Of a stretch of 64,000 nucleotides of DNA, positions 23,282-31,227 are shown one piece after another. The notes beneath the pieces were generated by a model, which worked only from the letters and a program-made list of their open reading frames with translations, searched no databases and was not told where the DNA came from. Position 1 is the first letter of the stretch. Each line of letters starts with the position of its first letter. Position numbers and translations under genes: made by a program. This stretch comes from Dermatobacter hominis. GTDB lineage: Bacteria; Actinomycetota; Acidimicrobiia; Acidimicrobiales; Microtrichaceae. The stretch lies in NCBI RefSeq assembly GCF_020715685.1, contig NZ_CP085840.1, positions 3,844,001 to 3,908,000 on the forward strand. The letters are read 5' to 3'.

Positions 23282-24412
23282 GTGCACGACGAGACCGCGA
23301 CCGCCACCGATCCCGACGAGCAGGTCCTCGCCGTCGTCGGTGCGCTCAACGGCGTCTACGCCGACTCGCTCCTGCTGGTGGGACGGATCCTCGGCGACCG
23401 TCGGGACGCCACGTCCGCCACGGTCGTCGGCGCCGACCTGGCCGGCATCGACGTGCGGCTGACGGACCCGGACGGCGACCACGACGTGCGCATCGACTTC
23501 CCCGAACCCGCCACCGCCGAGTCGCAGGTCGTCGACGCCGCGATGGCGCTCGTCGTCACGGCCCGCGAGCGCTCGGGCGAGCCCGGCACGACGTCGGCCG
23601 AGCGGGTCATCGCCGAGATGGGCGGCATCCGGACGATGCTCACCCGTGTCGTGCGGGTCGTCGACGAGCACCCGCACCTCCGGCGCATCACCTTCCGGGG
23701 CGGCGACCTCGACACGTTCGCCCCCCTCGGGCCCGACACGTTCCTTTACGTGCTGCTGCCGCCGCCCGGTCGGACGGAGCTCACGATCGACCAGGGCTTC
23801 AGCTGGGAGTCGGTGGGGGACATGCCGCAGGACGAGCGGCCGGTCGGGGCGTACTACTCGATGCGCGAGTGGCGCCCCGACACGAAGGAGCTCGACGTGC
23901 TGTTCGTGCTCCACGGCGACGAGGGCCCGGCCTCCGCGTGGGCCCAGCGGGCCGCGCCGGGCGACCCGGTCGCGCTGTGGGGGCCGCGCACGGCGTACGC
24001 CCCGCCCCCGACCACGACCGAGTACCTCCTCGTCGCCGACGAGACCGGCCTCCCCGCGACGGCGGCGATCATCGAGTCGCTGCCCCTCGGCACCCCCGTC
24101 CGGGTGTTCGCCGAGGTCGCGTCGATGGACCAGCGCCAGGCGCTGCCCGAGCGTGACGGCGTCGAGGTCACGTGGCTCGACCGCGCCGGGGCGGAGCCCG
24201 GCACCACCTCGCTGCTCGACGATGCGGTGCGAGCGGCGGCGCCCCCCGCCCCGACGGCTTACGTGTGGGGCGGGGCCGAGAGCCGCTGCATCACGGCGGT
24301 GCGGCGCTACGTGCGGCGAGAGGTGGGCCTGCCGAGGGAGCAGGTGTCGCTCACCGGCTACTGGCGGCACCGGGACCACGAGGACGACGCGTACTTCGAC
24401 GAGGATGCCTGA
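23282..24412 (+). CDS. DUF2470 - siderophore-interacting protein (ferric reductase) fusion
   Basis: A 376-residue two-domain protein. Residues about 10-110 resemble DUF2470, a heme- or iron-linked domain (LNGVYADSLLLVGRILG, DLAGIDVRLTD, VRIDFPEP). Residues about 115-370 are a siderophore-interacting protein: an FAD-binding barrel with LRRITFRGGDL and the RPVGAYYSMR motif, then an NAD(P)-binding half with EYLLVADETGLPA, YVWGGAESR and a C-terminal GYWRHRDHEDDAYF, typical of ViuB/FscN-type ferric-siderophore reductases. It should release iron from siderophores in the cytoplasm. The GTG start has GAGGAG four bases upstream. An IdeR-like inverted repeat precedes it. Confidence 0.88.
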   Translation: MHDETATATDPDEQVLAVVGALNGVYADSLLLVGRILGDRRDATSATVVGADLAGIDVRLTDPDGDHDVRIDFPEPATAESQVVDAAMALVVTARERSGEPGTTSAERVIAEMGGIRTMLTRVVRVVDEHPHLRRITFRGGDLDTFAPLGPDTFLYVLLPPPGRTELTIDQGFSWESVGDMPQDERPVGAYYSMREWRPDTKELDVLFVLHGDEGPASAWAQRAAPGDPVALWGPRTAYAPPPTTTEYLLVADETGLPATAAIIESLPLGTPVRVFAEVASMDQRQALPERDGVEVTWLDRAGAEPGTTSLLDDAVRAAAPPAPTAYVWGGAESRCITAVRRYVRREVGLPREQVSLTGYWRHRDHEDDAYFDEDA

Positions 24413-24452
24413 GCAGAGCGCAGCGGAGGGCCTGAGCACAGCGCAGCGGAGA
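24408..24452. repeat. Imperfect direct repeats around the siderophore-gene stop codon
   Basis: CCTGAGCAGAGCGCAGCGGA (starting 24408/24409) recurs as CCTGAGCACAGCGCAGCGGA about 22 bases later, and a third, shorter copy begins TCCTGAGCAACG. The TGA stop codon of the upstream gene lies in the first unit. Confidence 0.75.
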
Positions 24453-24467
24453 TCCTGAGCAACGCCG

Positions 24468-24473
24468 TAGCGT
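24468..24473 (+). promoter_or_regulatory. Leaderless-type -10 element for the MBL/cupin pair
   Basis: TAGCGT, six bases (GACCGC), then the GTG at 24480. The geometry is the same as for five other starts in the window, and no ribosome-binding site is present. Confidence 0.55.
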
Positions 24474-24479
24474 GACCGC

Positions 24480-25457
24480 GTGGCGCTGCGCTTCCTGACC
24501 GAGTTCGATCCCGAGTACGGCCGGGCCGTCGACGTGTCGCCCGGCCTGGTGCGGGTGGTCGCCGAGAACCCGAGCAAGTACACGGCCTGGGGGACCGGGA
24601 CCTACCTGGTCGGCGACGGCGAGGTGGCGGTGATCGACCCCGGTCCGGACCTGGCCCCCCACGTCGAGGCGGTCCTGGCCGCCCTCGACGGTCGGCGCGT
24701 GACCCACGTGCTCGTCACCCACACGCACGCCGACCACTCGCCGGCGGCGCGAGCGATCAGCCGGGCGACGGGGGCGCCGACGTACGGCTTCGGGCCGCAC
24801 CCGCCCGAGGCGACGTCCGGTGACGCCGACACGCGGTCACCGGCCGGCGGTGAGGTCGACGCGACCGACGCCGCCGACGAGGTCGAGGTCGACGAGTCCG
24901 GCGATCGCGAGTTCGTGCCCGACGTCGCGGTCCGCGACGGCGACGTGCTCGAGGGCGACGGGTTCCGGTTCGAGTGCCTCCACACGCCGGGCCACATCTC
25001 GAACCACGTCTGCTACGCCGAGGGGGAGCGGGGCCTGCTGTTCCCGGGCGACCACGTGATGGGGTGGTCGACGACCGTCGTGTCGCCGCCCGACGGCGAC
25101 ATGGCCGCCTACGTGGCCGGCCTCCGGCGCCTGGTCGACCGTCGGGAGGACGGGCGGGACGGCACCTACCTGCCGACGCACGGTCCGCCGATCACGGACC
25201 CGGGGCCGTACGTCGCGGCGCTGGTCGACCACCGACTCGAGCGGGACCGACAGATCCTCGAGCTGCTCGACGGCGGGACCCGCACGGTCGACGAGCTCGT
25301 GGCCGTCATGTACGCCGACGTGCGGCCCGAGCTGCACGCGCCTGCGGGGCGCTCGGTGCTCGCCCACCTTCTCGCCCTGGAGCGGGCCGGGCTGGTCGAG
25401 GAGGCCGATCCGGCGGGGTGGCGACCCGTGCGGACGGGGGGCAGTCTGGGGTCATGA
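24480..25457 (+). CDS. MBL-fold metallo-hydrolase (LACTB2-like, with C-terminal winged helix)
   Basis: A 325-residue hydrolase. The metal motif HTHADHSPA is at about residues 81-89, followed by TPGHISNH, the bridging aspartate in FPGDHVMGWS and a final ligand in LPTHGPP. The C-terminal 75 residues form a winged-helix-like region (ILELLDGGTRTVDELVAVMY) as in LACTB2/BLACT_WH proteins. An Asp/Glu-rich insertion (about 115-145) is not seen in standard members. The LACTB2 group contains RNases, but many homologues are of unknown activity. Its stop overlaps the ATG of the cupin gene (ATGA), so the two are translated together. Confidence 0.85.
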   Translation: MALRFLTEFDPEYGRAVDVSPGLVRVVAENPSKYTAWGTGTYLVGDGEVAVIDPGPDLAPHVEAVLAALDGRRVTHVLVTHTHADHSPAARAISRATGAPTYGFGPHPPEATSGDADTRSPAGGEVDATDAADEVEVDESGDREFVPDVAVRDGDVLEGDGFRFECLHTPGHISNHVCYAEGERGLLFPGDHVMGWSTTVVSPPDGDMAAYVAGLRRLVDRREDGRDGTYLPTHGPPITDPGPYVAALVDHRLERDRQILELLDGGTRTVDELVAVMYADVRPELHAPAGRSVLAHLLALERAGLVEEADPAGWRPVRTGGSLGS

Positions 25458-26431
25458 CCCTGACCGAAGGCGGGCTGCCCGTCGGCGCCGTCACCGAGGA
25501 CTGGGCGACCGACGCCCGGTACTTCGAGTACACGGCCGCCGCCGACCCGATCCGCTCCGGGCACACGCCCCGCGTGCCGATCCGCTCCTTCCCGTCCGCC
25601 TTCATCGGCGACCACGGGACGGGCATCGAGCACCTCGACCTCTCGGCCGAGCTCGGCACGGCCGTGGCCGGCAGCGAGGGGCCGGCGACCAGCCCGGCGC
25701 TCCTGGCGTCGTTCGTCCACATCCGCTCCGGCGAGGCCCTCCGGACCTCGGCGACCGCCACCTCCGAGCTGCACGTCGTGCTGCGGGGGAGCGGCGTCAC
25801 CGAGCTGGCCGACCTCGTGCTGCCGTGGTCGACCGGCGACGTGGTCGTGCTGCCGGCGGGGGCGCCGGCGGTGCACCGCGTCGACGCCGTCTCCGAGGCC
25901 GAGGCGGCGGTGATCTACCGCGTGACCGACGAGCCGCTGCTGCGGTACCTGGGCGTCGCACCGGTCGAGGCGCGCTTCGGCGCGACGCGCTGGGAGGCCT
26001 CGGAGATCCGGCGCCAGCTGGACCTCGTCGCGTCCGACCCGCGGGCGGCGGACCGCAACCGCGTGAGCGTCCTGCTCGCCGGCGCCTCGCAGCCGCAGAC
26101 GCTGACCGCCACCCACGTGCTGTGGGCCATGTTCGGCCTGCTGCCCGTCGGGGCCGTGCAGCGACCGCACCGCCACCAGTCGGTGGCGCTCGACCTGATC
26201 GTGGACTGCCGGCCGGGTTGCCACACGCTCGTCGGCGACGAGCTCGACGAGCGGGGCGACATCGTGGACCCGGTCCGCGTCGACTGGGAGCCCGGAGCCG
26301 CGTTCGTGACGCCGCCGGGCCTCTGGCACGCGCACGTGAACGACTCGGGCGCGCCGGCGCACCTCTTCCCGGTGCAGGACGCGGGGCTCCACACGTACCT
26401 GCGCTCGCTCGACATCCGCTTCGTCCGCTGA
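25454..26431 (+). CDS. Double cupin-domain protein (gentisate-dioxygenase-like)
   Basis: A 325-residue protein with two cupin-type barrels. The N-terminal one (about residues 65-160) has SELHVVLRGSGVTE and DVVVLPAGAPAVHRV. The C-terminal one (about 220-315) has QRPHRHQSVALDLIV with the likely metal histidines, then PPGLWHAHVNDSG. The layout resembles gentisate 1,2-dioxygenase-like bicupins, in which one barrel binds Fe(II) and opens an aromatic ring, but the overall match is too loose to name a substrate. It is coupled to the preceding MBL hydrolase gene and followed 17 bases later by an EamA exporter, suggesting one operon. Confidence 0.7.
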   Translation: MTLTEGGLPVGAVTEDWATDARYFEYTAAADPIRSGHTPRVPIRSFPSAFIGDHGTGIEHLDLSAELGTAVAGSEGPATSPALLASFVHIRSGEALRTSATATSELHVVLRGSGVTELADLVLPWSTGDVVVLPAGAPAVHRVDAVSEAEAAVIYRVTDEPLLRYLGVAPVEARFGATRWEASEIRRQLDLVASDPRAADRNRVSVLLAGASQPQTLTATHVLWAMFGLLPVGAVQRPHRHQSVALDLIVDCRPGCHTLVGDELDERGDIVDPVRVDWEPGAAFVTPPGLWHAHVNDSGAPAHLFPVQDAGLHTYLRSLDIRFVR

Positions 26432-26448
26432 GCGGGCGGTCGGGGCCC

Positions 26449-27426
26449 GTGACCGAGACCGTCGAGACCGCGCGTGCCGCGGACCTGCGCGCCGGGCTCC
26501 CGCTGGCGGTCGTGTCGGCCGCGTCGTTCGGCCTGTCGGGTTCGCTCGCATCCGCGCTGATGGACGCCGGCTGGACGGCGGGGGCGGCGGTGACGGCCCG
26601 GGTCGCGGTGGCGGCGGTCGTGCTCGTGGTGCCCGGGCTCCGTGCGGTGCAGGGCCGGTCGGAGGTCCTCCGCCGCAACGCCGGGACGATCGTCGCCTAC
26701 GGCGTGCTGGCCGTCGCGGCCACCCAGCTCTGCTACTTCTACGCCGTGTCGCGGCTGCCCGTGGGGGTCGCGCTGCTCGTCGAGTACACGGCGCCCGTGG
26801 CCGTGGTCGGGTGGATGTGGGTCGTCCACCGCCAGCCCCCGAGCCGGCTCACGGTCCTCGGCGCGGGGATCGCGCTCTGCGGGCTCCCGCTGCTGCTCGA
26901 CCTGTTCGGCAGCGGCGCCTCGGACGGCGGCGTGGACGTCGTGGGCGTTCTGTGGGCGCTCGCGGCCATGGTCGGCGCCGCGACGTACTTCGTGATGTCG
27001 GCCGACGATTCCTCCGGGCTGCCCCCGATCACGTTGGCGGCATCGGGCCTGGTGGTCGGGGCGGTCGTGCTGGGCGCGGCGTGCGCGGTCGGGGTGCTGC
27101 CCGTGACCGCCACCGCCGACCCGGTCGCGTTCCGGTCCGTCGCCGTCCCGTGGTGGGTGCCGATCCTGGTGCTCGGGCTGGTGACGGCGGCGTTCGCCTA
27201 CGTGACCGGCATCGCCGCGACGCGGCGGCTCGGCTCGCGGCTCGCGTCCTTCGTGGCGCTCACCGAGGTCATCGCCGCCATCGGCTTCGCCTGGCTGCTG
27301 CTCGGGCAGGTCCCGCTCGCCGTGCAGCTGGTGGGGGCGGGGATCGTGCTGGCCGGCGTGGTCGTCGTCCGCCTGGGGGAGTCGGTCCCGCCGGCGGAGC
27401 CCGCGCCCGACGTCACGCTGTCCTGA
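26449..27426 (+). CDS. EamA/DMT family membrane transporter
   Basis: A 325-residue protein with ten predicted membrane segments arranged as two EamA repeats (about residues 20-150 and 165-305). Conserved pieces include LAVVSAASFGLSGSLAS, LPVGVALLVEYTAPVAV at the end of repeat 1 and LASFVALTEVIAAIGFAWLLLG in repeat 2. Family members export amino acids, nucleotides or other metabolites. The GTG start is 17 bases after the cupin stop codon, so it is probably the third gene of that operon and could export its product; this is inference. The substrate is unknown. Confidence 0.85.
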   Translation: MTETVETARAADLRAGLPLAVVSAASFGLSGSLASALMDAGWTAGAAVTARVAVAAVVLVVPGLRAVQGRSEVLRRNAGTIVAYGVLAVAATQLCYFYAVSRLPVGVALLVEYTAPVAVVGWMWVVHRQPPSRLTVLGAGIALCGLPLLLDLFGSGASDGGVDVVGVLWALAAMVGAATYFVMSADDSSGLPPITLAASGLVVGAVVLGAACAVGVLPVTATADPVAFRSVAVPWWVPILVLGLVTAAFAYVTGIAATRRLGSRLASFVALTEVIAAIGFAWLLLGQVPLAVQLVGAGIVLAGVVVVRLGESVPPAEPAPDVTLS

Positions 27427-27454
27427 CCAGCCCGCTCCGCCGCCGCCCCGGCAC

Positions 27455-27503
27455 GCTTCGGGGGCGCCGTCCGTCGTGATCCGACGATCAGCGCCGCCGA
27501 AGC
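27455..27503. terminator. Bidirectional hairpin terminator
   Basis: Arms GCTTCGGGGGCGC (27455-27467) and GCGCCGCCGAAGC (27491-27503) pair at 12 of 13 positions. A second short stem (TCGT/ACGA) can form in the loop. It lies between the convergent EamA and acyl-CoA dehydrogenase genes. Confidence 0.6.
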
Positions 27504-27527
27504 GGTCGGTCGCGAGCGCGAGGTGCC

Positions 27528-29696
27528 CTACTTGATCAGCGGGTCCCGCGGCAGGCCGAGGATGCGCTCGCCGATCTGGTTGCGCTTGATCTCCGACGTG
27601 CCGCCGGCGATCGACATGCCGCGGTGCCACAGCACGAGGCCGCCCGAGGTGAGGCCGGCGGCGTCGAGGTAGGCCGCGTCGGGGTTCAGCGCGTTGAGCA
27701 CGGCGGCCGCCTCGGCCAGGTTCTCCGACAGGACGAGCTTGGTGATCGCACCCTCGGGCCCGGGGGCCGCGCCGGCGACGGCGCGATGCGCGCTGCGCAG
27801 GTTGAGGATGTCGCACGCCCGGGTGCTCGCCGCGTAGCGCCCCACGCGCTCGGCGCCGCCGGCGAGGCGGTCGGGGTTGGCGTCCAGCGCGTCGACGAGC
27901 CCCTCGGCGGGCATCGCCATGCCGCCCTGGCCGCCGCCGATGCTCACGCTCTCGTTGCCGAGCGTGGCCCGGGCGACCGTCCAGCCGCCGTCGACCGGTC
28001 CGACCACGTCGTCGTCGGGCACGAAGACGTCGTTGAAGAAGACCTCGTTGAACTCCGAGGTGCCCATCGGCATCTTGAGCGGCCGCACCTCGACGCCCTC
28101 GGCGTGCATGTCGAGGACCATGATCGTGATGCCCTCGTGCTTGGGGACGTCGGGGTTGGTCCGCACGGTGGCGAAGCCGAAGCCGGCCACGTGCGCGCCG
28201 CTGGTCCACACCTTCTGGCCGTTGACCAGCCAGCCGCCGTCGACCCGGGTCGCCCGGGTCTTGACGCCGGCGGCGTCGGAGCCGGCGTCGGGCTCGCTGA
28301 ACAGCTGGCACCAGATGACCTCCTGCTCGAGCGCGGGGCGCACCCAGCGGGCGATCTGGTCGTCGGTGGCGTACTGGATCAGCGTCAGGATCACCCAGCC
28401 GGTGATGCCGTAGCCGGGGCGCTTGACGCCCGCGGCGGCGAACTCCTCCTCGATCACCAGCTGCTCGACGGCGCCGGCGTCGCGGCCCCACGGGCGGGGC
28501 CAGTGCGGCATGACGTAGCCCGAGTCGATGAGCTTCGTGCGCTGCTCCTCGGCGGACAGGCCCGTGATGCTCGCCGCGACCTCGCGCACCTCGTCCCGGA
28601 TGGCCTCGGCCTCGGGCGGGAGCTCGATGGTCACGCTCCGGCGCACACCGGCGCGGTGCAGGTCGGTCAGGTCGGCGGCGGCCCGGTCGGCCGAGACGAT
28701 CGCCTCGACGGCGGTCGCGCGCCGCAGGTACATGTGCGCGTCGTGCTCCCAGGTGAAGCCGATGCCGCCGTGGACCTGGATGTTGAGCTGGGCGCACAGG
28801 TCGGCGGCCGGCACCGCGAGCGTCGCCGCCGCGGCGGCCGCGGCCGAGAACTCGCGGTCGTCGCCGCCGTGGGTGCGGGCGGCGTCCCAGACGTTGCCGG
28901 TCGAGAGCTCGGTGGCGACGAGCATGTTGGCGCAGTGGTGCTTCACCGCCTGGAACATGGCGATGGGGCGGCCGAACTGCTGGCGCTCCTTGGCGTACTC
29001 GGCCGCCTGCTCGGTGCACTCCCGGGCGATGCCGACCGCCTCGGCGGAGAACAGGAGGCGGGCCAGGTCGACCAGCGTGCCGGCGGCGCCGGCGAGGACC
29101 TGGGCCTCGGCACCGTCGAGCGTGACGCGGGCCGACGGCCGGCTGGGATCCAGGTTCGGCGGCACCTCGAGCTGCACGCCGGCCGCGGTGCCGTCGCCGG
29201 TGCGCAGCGTCACGACCGCGACGTCGTCGCCGACCGGCACGAGCAGGACGTCGGCGACCCCGGCCCCCACCGCGGTCCGGACCGAGCCCGAGGCGCGGCC
29301 GCCGTCGACGGTGAGGTCGCCCTCGAGCGAGACGGCGGCCGTGGTGGAGCCGTCGGCCAGGCCCGGCAGCAGCGCGCTCCGCTGCTCGTCCGACCCGGCC
29401 GCCGCGATCGTGGCCGAGGCGATCACCGTCGGGACGAACGGTCCCGGCATCAGGCCCCGGCCGGTCTCCTCGACCACCACCACGAGCTCGGGGAGGCCGA
29501 AGCCCGACCCTCCCGACGCCTCGGGCAGGTGCAGCCCGAGCCATCCCAGCTCGGCGAGGTCGCCCCAGAAGGACGGCAGGGCCTCGGGTGCGCCGTCGAG
29601 CAGCGCGCGGGCCGCCTCTCGGGAGCGGTGCTTCACGAGGAAGTCCGAGACCGTGCCGGCGAGCGCGACGTGGTCCTCGTTGATGGCGATCGACAT
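27528..29696 (-). CDS. Double-length acyl-CoA dehydrogenase (FadE34-like fusion)
   Basis: A 722-residue protein made of two acyl-CoA dehydrogenase units. The first (about residues 1-345) ends with QVHGGIGFTWEHDAHMYLRR. The second (about 370-722) has the flavin segment SEPDAGSDAAGVKTRAT, WLVNGQKVWTSGA and the C-terminal GGTSEIKRNQIGERILGLPR. Most acyl-CoA dehydrogenases are about 390 residues; the fused form matches mycobacterial FadE34, which replaces the FadE heterotetramers of steroid side-chain degradation by a single chain. Introduction of a 2,3-double bond into a bulky acyl-CoA is expected. It lies downstream of a thiolase on the same strand, across a repeat-bearing 102-base gap. Confidence 0.9.
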   Translation of the reverse strand: MSIAINEDHVALAGTVSDFLVKHRSREAARALLDGAPEALPSFWGDLAELGWLGLHLPEASGGSGFGLPELVVVVEETGRGLMPGPFVPTVIASATIAAAGSDEQRSALLPGLADGSTTAAVSLEGDLTVDGGRASGSVRTAVGAGVADVLLVPVGDDVAVVTLRTGDGTAAGVQLEVPPNLDPSRPSARVTLDGAEAQVLAGAAGTLVDLARLLFSAEAVGIARECTEQAAEYAKERQQFGRPIAMFQAVKHHCANMLVATELSTGNVWDAARTHGGDDREFSAAAAAAATLAVPAADLCAQLNIQVHGGIGFTWEHDAHMYLRRATAVEAIVSADRAAADLTDLHRAGVRRSVTIELPPEAEAIRDEVREVAASITGLSAEEQRTKLIDSGYVMPHWPRPWGRDAGAVEQLVIEEEFAAAGVKRPGYGITGWVILTLIQYATDDQIARWVRPALEQEVIWCQLFSEPDAGSDAAGVKTRATRVDGGWLVNGQKVWTSGAHVAGFGFATVRTNPDVPKHEGITIMVLDMHAEGVEVRPLKMPMGTSEFNEVFFNDVFVPDDDVVGPVDGGWTVARATLGNESVSIGGGQGGMAMPAEGLVDALDANPDRLAGGAERVGRYAASTRACDILNLRSAHRAVAGAAPGPEGAITKLVLSENLAEAAAVLNALNPDAAYLDAAGLTSGGLVLWHRGMSIAGGTSEIKRNQIGERILGLPRDPLIK

Positions 29697-29709
29697 GGTG
29701 CGGTGTCCT

Positions 29710-29759
29710 TGTGGGGTCGAGGGCGTGTGGGGTCGAGGGCGTGTGGGTGTTCGAGGGCG
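29710..29759. repeat. Tandem repeat (16-bp unit) between thiolase and dehydrogenase
   Basis: Two perfect copies of TGTGGGGTCGAGGGCG (29710-29725, 29726-29741) are followed by an 18-base variant (29742-29759) and shorter decayed units. It occupies most of the 102-base gap between two co-directional genes. No promoter is obvious inside it. Confidence 0.85.
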
Positions 29760-29798
29760 TGCGGGTGGGGGCGTGCGGTGGTCGGTGCGAGCCCGGCG

Positions 29799-31037
29799 TC
29801 AGACGCGCTCGAGCACGATCGCGGGGGCCATGCCGCCCGCGGCGCACATCGTGACGAGGCCGACGTTCTGGTCCCGGCGCTCGAGCTCGTCGAGCACGGT
29901 GCCGATCAGGAGGCTGCCGGTCGCGCCGATCGGGTGGCCGAGGGCGATCGCCCCGCCGTTGACGTTGATCTTCTCCCGGTCGACGTCGAGGTCGCGGATG
30001 TACTTCTCGGGCACGACGGCGAAGGCCTCGTTGACCTCGAACAGGTCGATGTCGTCGAGCGTCATGCCGGCCCGCTCGAGCACCTTGCGGGTGGCGGGGA
30101 CCGGGGCGTTGAGCATCAGGGTCGGGTCGTCGCCCTGGTTCGCGATCGCCCGCACCTTCGCCCGGGGCGTCAGGCCGTGGGCCCTTGCGTACTCGGGGCT
30201 GGTGACGAGGATGGCGGCGGCGCCGTCGACGACCCCCGACGAGTTGCCGGCGTGGTGGACGTGGGTGATCTCGAGCCCGGGGTACCGGGCGAGGACCATG
30301 TCGCGGTAGGTGGTGCCGTCCTCGTCGAGCGGGAGGTCGGCGAGCTGCTCGAAGGAGGCGGGCAGCTGGGCGAGCGCCTCGGCCGTCGTGCCCGGTCGCG
30401 GGTACTCCTCGCGGTCGAGGGCGACGGTCCCGTCCTCGTCCAGCACGGGCACGAGCGAGCGCTCGAAGCGGCCCTCCTTGATGGCGATCTCGGCCCGGCG
30501 CTGCGACTCGGCGGCGAGCGCGTCGAGCGCCGTCCGCGGGATGCCCTCGAGGGTGGCGATCGCGTCGGCGGCGACGCCCTGGTTCGTCTGCGGGTGCAGG
30601 GCCCGGAGGTGCAGGTTCCCGTTGTCCATGAACGGGTTGCGGTTCTTCGGGGCGTTCTGCTTGTAGGACGACATCATCTCGGCGCCGCCGGCCACGACGA
30701 CGTCCTCGAGCCCCGACATGACGCTCGCGGCCGCGAGGTTCACGGCGGTGATGCCCGAGGCGCAGAAGCGGTCCAGCGTGACCCCGCTGGCGGTCTCCGG
30801 GTACCCGGCGTCCAGGGCGGCCATCCGGCCGAGGTCGCCGCTCTGGGTGCCGACCTGCCACGAGCAGCCGAAGATCACGTCGTCGACGTCGGCGGTGTCG
30901 AGCCCGGTCCGCTCGGCCAGCGCGGCGAGGACGGTGGCGCCGAGGCGCTGCGTGTGGAGGTGGGCCAGGGAGCCCTTGCCCACCTTCCCGGTCCCTCGCG
31001 GCGTGCGGCACGCGTCGATGATCCAGGCCTCGGTCAT
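29799..31037 (-). CDS. Acetyl-CoA C-acyltransferase (thiolase)
   Basis: A 412-residue thiolase. The nucleophilic cysteine is in LDRFCASGITAVN (about residue 87), with NEAFAV near residue 345, the catalytic histidine in GGAIALGHPIGATG and the second cysteine in TMCAAGGMAP. This is the degradative type that cleaves 3-ketoacyl-CoA to acetyl-CoA (or propionyl-CoA) and a shortened acyl-CoA. The ATG at 31037 is preceded by GGGGGAA. The gene is upstream of the FadE34-like dehydrogenase on the same strand, so the two likely work in one beta-oxidation route. A minus-strand -10 candidate TAGGAT lies at 31129-31134. Confidence 0.93.
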   Translation of the reverse strand: MTEAWIIDACRTPRGTGKVGKGSLAHLHTQRLGATVLAALAERTGLDTADVDDVIFGCSWQVGTQSGDLGRMAALDAGYPETASGVTLDRFCASGITAVNLAAASVMSGLEDVVVAGGAEMMSSYKQNAPKNRNPFMDNGNLHLRALHPQTNQGVAADAIATLEGIPRTALDALAAESQRRAEIAIKEGRFERSLVPVLDEDGTVALDREEYPRPGTTAEALAQLPASFEQLADLPLDEDGTTYRDMVLARYPGLEITHVHHAGNSSGVVDGAAAILVTSPEYARAHGLTPRAKVRAIANQGDDPTLMLNAPVPATRKVLERAGMTLDDIDLFEVNEAFAVVPEKYIRDLDVDREKINVNGGAIALGHPIGATGSLLIGTVLDELERRDQNVGLVTMCAAGGMAPAIVLERV

Positions 31038-31227
31038 GTCGTTCCCCCTGTGGTCGTGGTGGCCGGCCAGGTCGTGGCGACGTGCGGCGGCTCGGCCCCT
31101 GGGTGCGGGCGGCGCCGCTCCGTAAGTCATCCTATGGAATCGGGCTCGACGGTGCCGCTCGGGTGCCGCCACGACGAACGCGAGGCCGCGACGTCCGGCC
31201 GCGGAGCCCGGGTGCAAGAGTGACCCC

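Noticed and set aside
29710-29790. Tandem repeats as a CRISPR array
   Set aside because: The units are 16-18 bases, directly adjacent without unique spacers, and there are no cas genes.
25915-31011. A 1698-codon minus-strand open frame, with a similarly long plus-strand frame at 27624-31223
   Set aside because: Both are out-of-frame shadows of the acyl-CoA dehydrogenase, thiolase and cupin/EamA genes. Their translations are Arg/Ala/Pro-rich with no motifs, a product of the very high GC content.
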